Shown piece by piece: positions 7,001 to 7,597 of a stretch of DNA of 7,597 nucleotides. Numbering within the stretch: the stretch's first letter is position 1; every line of letters starts with the position of its first letter. Below the pieces are notes generated by a model. That model did no database searches, was not told the origin of the DNA, and saw only the letters and a list, made by a program, of their open reading frames with translations. Made by a program: the position numbers and the translations under genes. The DNA comes from DATJFH01 sp035495815 (lineage in GTDB: Bacteria > Acidobacteriota > Terriglobia > Bryobacterales > Bryobacteraceae): contig DATJFH010000022.1 of NCBI GenBank assembly GCA_035495815.1, forward strand, positions 1 through 7,597, in the 5' to 3' direction.

Positions 7001-7597
7001 GTTCGACAGCGGATCGAGTCTGACTTATACGTATTCCGATCCAGTGGCCAGCAGCGTGACGGGCAAGCGCTACGCGCTAAGCACTCCGGCGCCCTCACCG
7101 GCGAGCCCGATCAATGTCTCCGAGGCGGCGATTGTGACCGGGACGTACAAAGCCCAGTTCCAGATTATCTTTGCGCAGAGCGGCATTAGCGCCGACTCTA
7201 CCGGCACGGTGGTTACCGTCGCCGGAAGCCCCAAGACCGCGGCCGATCTGCCATTCACCACCGACTGGCTCAACAGCGGATCGAGTCTGACTTATTCGTA
7301 CTCGGACCCGGTAGACAGCAGCGTGAATCGTAAGCGCTACGTGCTCACAACGCCGCCGTCGTCGCCGGCGAGCCCGATCACCGTCTCCGGACCGGCCACC
7401 GTCACCGGGACATACAAAGTCCAGTTCCAGATTGTGTTCGCCCAGAGTGGCATCGGCGCCGACTCCACCGGCACGGTGGTCAACGTGGCCGGAAGCGACA
7501 AGACCGCGGCCGAGCTGTCATTCACCACCGATTGGCTCGAAAGCGGATCGAATCTGAGCTATACCTACTCCGATACGGTGGCCAGTAGCGTGACGGG
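4092..7597 (+). CDS. Large exported Kelch-propeller protein with tandem surface repeats (runs off right edge)
   Basis: One frame is open for 1168 codons and has no stop in the window. The N-terminus is basic (KKRLVR) followed by a hydrophobic stretch at 16-31, a signal peptide. Residues about 45-375 form seven Kelch-like units, each with a DGRVLxAGG-type strand, at residues 63, 110, 159, 208, 258, 308 and 360: a seven-bladed propeller of the galactose-oxidase/Kelch kind. A linker domain follows (about 382-475) with TDKPDYHPGE at 388-397 and SGNGF, ending FTDA. Then comes a segment with two Cys pairs (505/521 and 560/567) ending TVTF (about 476-581), a PAGRQISVDGGG to YTANF segment (about 587-667), and from 668 tandem 88-89-residue repeats. 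These are typical of secreted bacterial adhesin or surface proteins; there is no catalytic motif. Binding target and anchoring are unknown because the C-terminus is missing. Confidence 0.88.
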   Translation, partial: MFRSKLSDKKRLVRSASVLLLLAMAAPMLFLGQRVQPRIPGQWIKGRNLSDARAGACTVSLSDGRMLTTGGQGRSGALASAELLTAAGDSIPVSPMSSARSEHVCATLDDGRVLVAGGRVAGDAATNAAEIYDVASDSWSSILSMREARMGATLTRIAGGRLLIAGGEAAGLPSATLEIFDPSSGAFSLASGAMSSSRKGHAASLLRDGRVLIAGGIGGEGRTVLDTAEVFDPANGSIRTIGRMMVAREGLSATLLDNGRVLIAGGSDGAADLASSELFDAATMSFSAGPAMSSPRRGHKAFLMPHNNTVVMVGGEAAGEALASTEQFAWWGNRYAGTFKKLGDLSSGRTQITGAPTDAGMLMVAGGMAGRSVVSASRDAASVATVVTDKPDYHPGEIVYLSGNGFGPNDLVHVVIHENPTTHPDITVNVQANASGAFSNVDVYHVEEHDLGVSFHLIATGDPSGITAETSFTDARNLFLAFEGSGGGSVTITPSTGTVEAPGGCGGTGTNASSQTVSATCLPNITTSHSEATVTFNATAAPGSTFGGWSSAANLSSSTCTGTTNPCSAVLDANPSLTVTFNSAPTVSITVATSPAGRQISVDGGGPLTAPQTFSWVVGSNHTITTTSPQTVGTTRYVFNNWSDTGAISHSITVPASATTYTANFTTQFQLTFAQSGIGGDTGANTVVTVNGSPKAAGVLPFSDWFDSGSSLNYSYSDPVASSVTGKRYALTTPAASPTSPITVSGPATVTGTYKVQFQIIFAQSGIGADSTGTVVTVAGSAKTAADLPFTSDWLDSGSTLNYSYSDPVASSVTGKRYALMTPAPSPGSPISVSGPVTVTGTYKTQFQISFAQNGIGADSTGTVVNVAGSPKAANVLPFSDWFDSGSNLTYGYADPVTSSVTGKRYALTAPAASPASPISVSGPATVTGTYKVQFQITFTQSGIGADSTGTVVNVAGNNKTASALPFTDWFDSGSSLTYTYSDPVASSVTGKRYALSTPAPSPASPINVSEAAIVTGTYKAQFQIIFAQSGISADSTGTVVTVAGSPKTAADLPFTTDWLNSGSSLTYSYSDPVDSSVNRKRYVLTTPPSSPASPITVSGPATVTGTYKVQFQIVFAQSGIGADSTGTVVNVAGSDKTAAELSFTTDWLESGSNLSYTYSDTVASSVT
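6093..7597 (+). repeat. Tandem 264/267-bp coding repeats (five full copies and part of a sixth)
   Basis: Using the QFQ codons as phase mark, copies begin at 6093, 6360, 6627, 6891, 7155 and 7422. The steps are 267, 267, 264, 264 and 267 bases, always in frame; the last copy is cut by the window edge. The consensus contains QFQIxFAQSGIGADSTG, TVVTVAGS, DSGSSLxYSYSDPV, SSVTGKRYALTTP, SPITVSGP and TVTGTYK. The copies are close at DNA level. Two forms occur, PF(S/T)DWF and PFT(S/T)DWL, the second one residue longer; they appear in the order F, L, F, F, L, L. Confidence 0.93.

Noticed and set aside
6275..7528. Four similar 62-67-residue minus-strand frames beginning MNGR or alike
   Set aside because: They recur at about the 264/267-base repeat spacing and are simply the antisense of the repeats, without ribosome binding sites.

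Overview
The window looks like a piece of a high-GC bacterial chromosome. The coding parts sampled run at roughly 60-70% GC. Gene content fits a soil-type Acidobacteriota of the Solibacter/Bryobacter kind: an enolase-superfamily sugar-acid enzyme, a small zinc-ribbon membrane protein, and a large secreted Kelch protein with bacterial surface repeats. That assignment is inference from family flavour and not from a marker gene. No rRNA, tRNA, CRISPR array or intact insertion sequence was seen.

Positions 1-1797 (minus strand) hold a tightly overlapped three-gene operon, read right to left: an MgtC/SapB-type membrane protein, a class I glutamine-amidotransferase-like hydrolase of the gamma-glutamyl-GABA hydrolase (peptidase C26) type, and the N-terminal 237 residues of a GT-C/GT39-like membrane glycosyltransferase that runs off the left edge. 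The last one starts at a TTG embedded in the preceding stop.

Positions 1865-3457 (plus strand) hold a complete mandelate racemase/muconate lactonizing enzyme (enolase superfamily) gene, divergent from the operon, then an 83-residue zinc-ribbon protein with two predicted membrane helices. Both lack a clear Shine-Dalgarno and both have a TATTCT -10-like hexamer shortly upstream.

Positions 3458-4091 contain no convincing gene. From about 3600 the GC falls to about 47% and the segment is packed with short hairpins. Part of it (about 3751-3960) resembles the 5' half (domain I) of a group II intron ribozyme with no intron-encoded protein or 3' half nearby. This is the most interesting non-coding signal in the window.

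From 4092 to the right edge (plus strand) runs one large open reading frame with a strong ribosome binding site: an exported protein with a seven-bladed Kelch-type propeller, three linker/beta-sandwich-like segments and then at least five full tandem 88-89-residue repeats plus part of a sixth, still open at the window end. It is probably a cell-surface or secreted adhesin or carbohydrate-interacting protein. Its repeats are very similar at DNA level, so expansion and contraction by recombination are likely.
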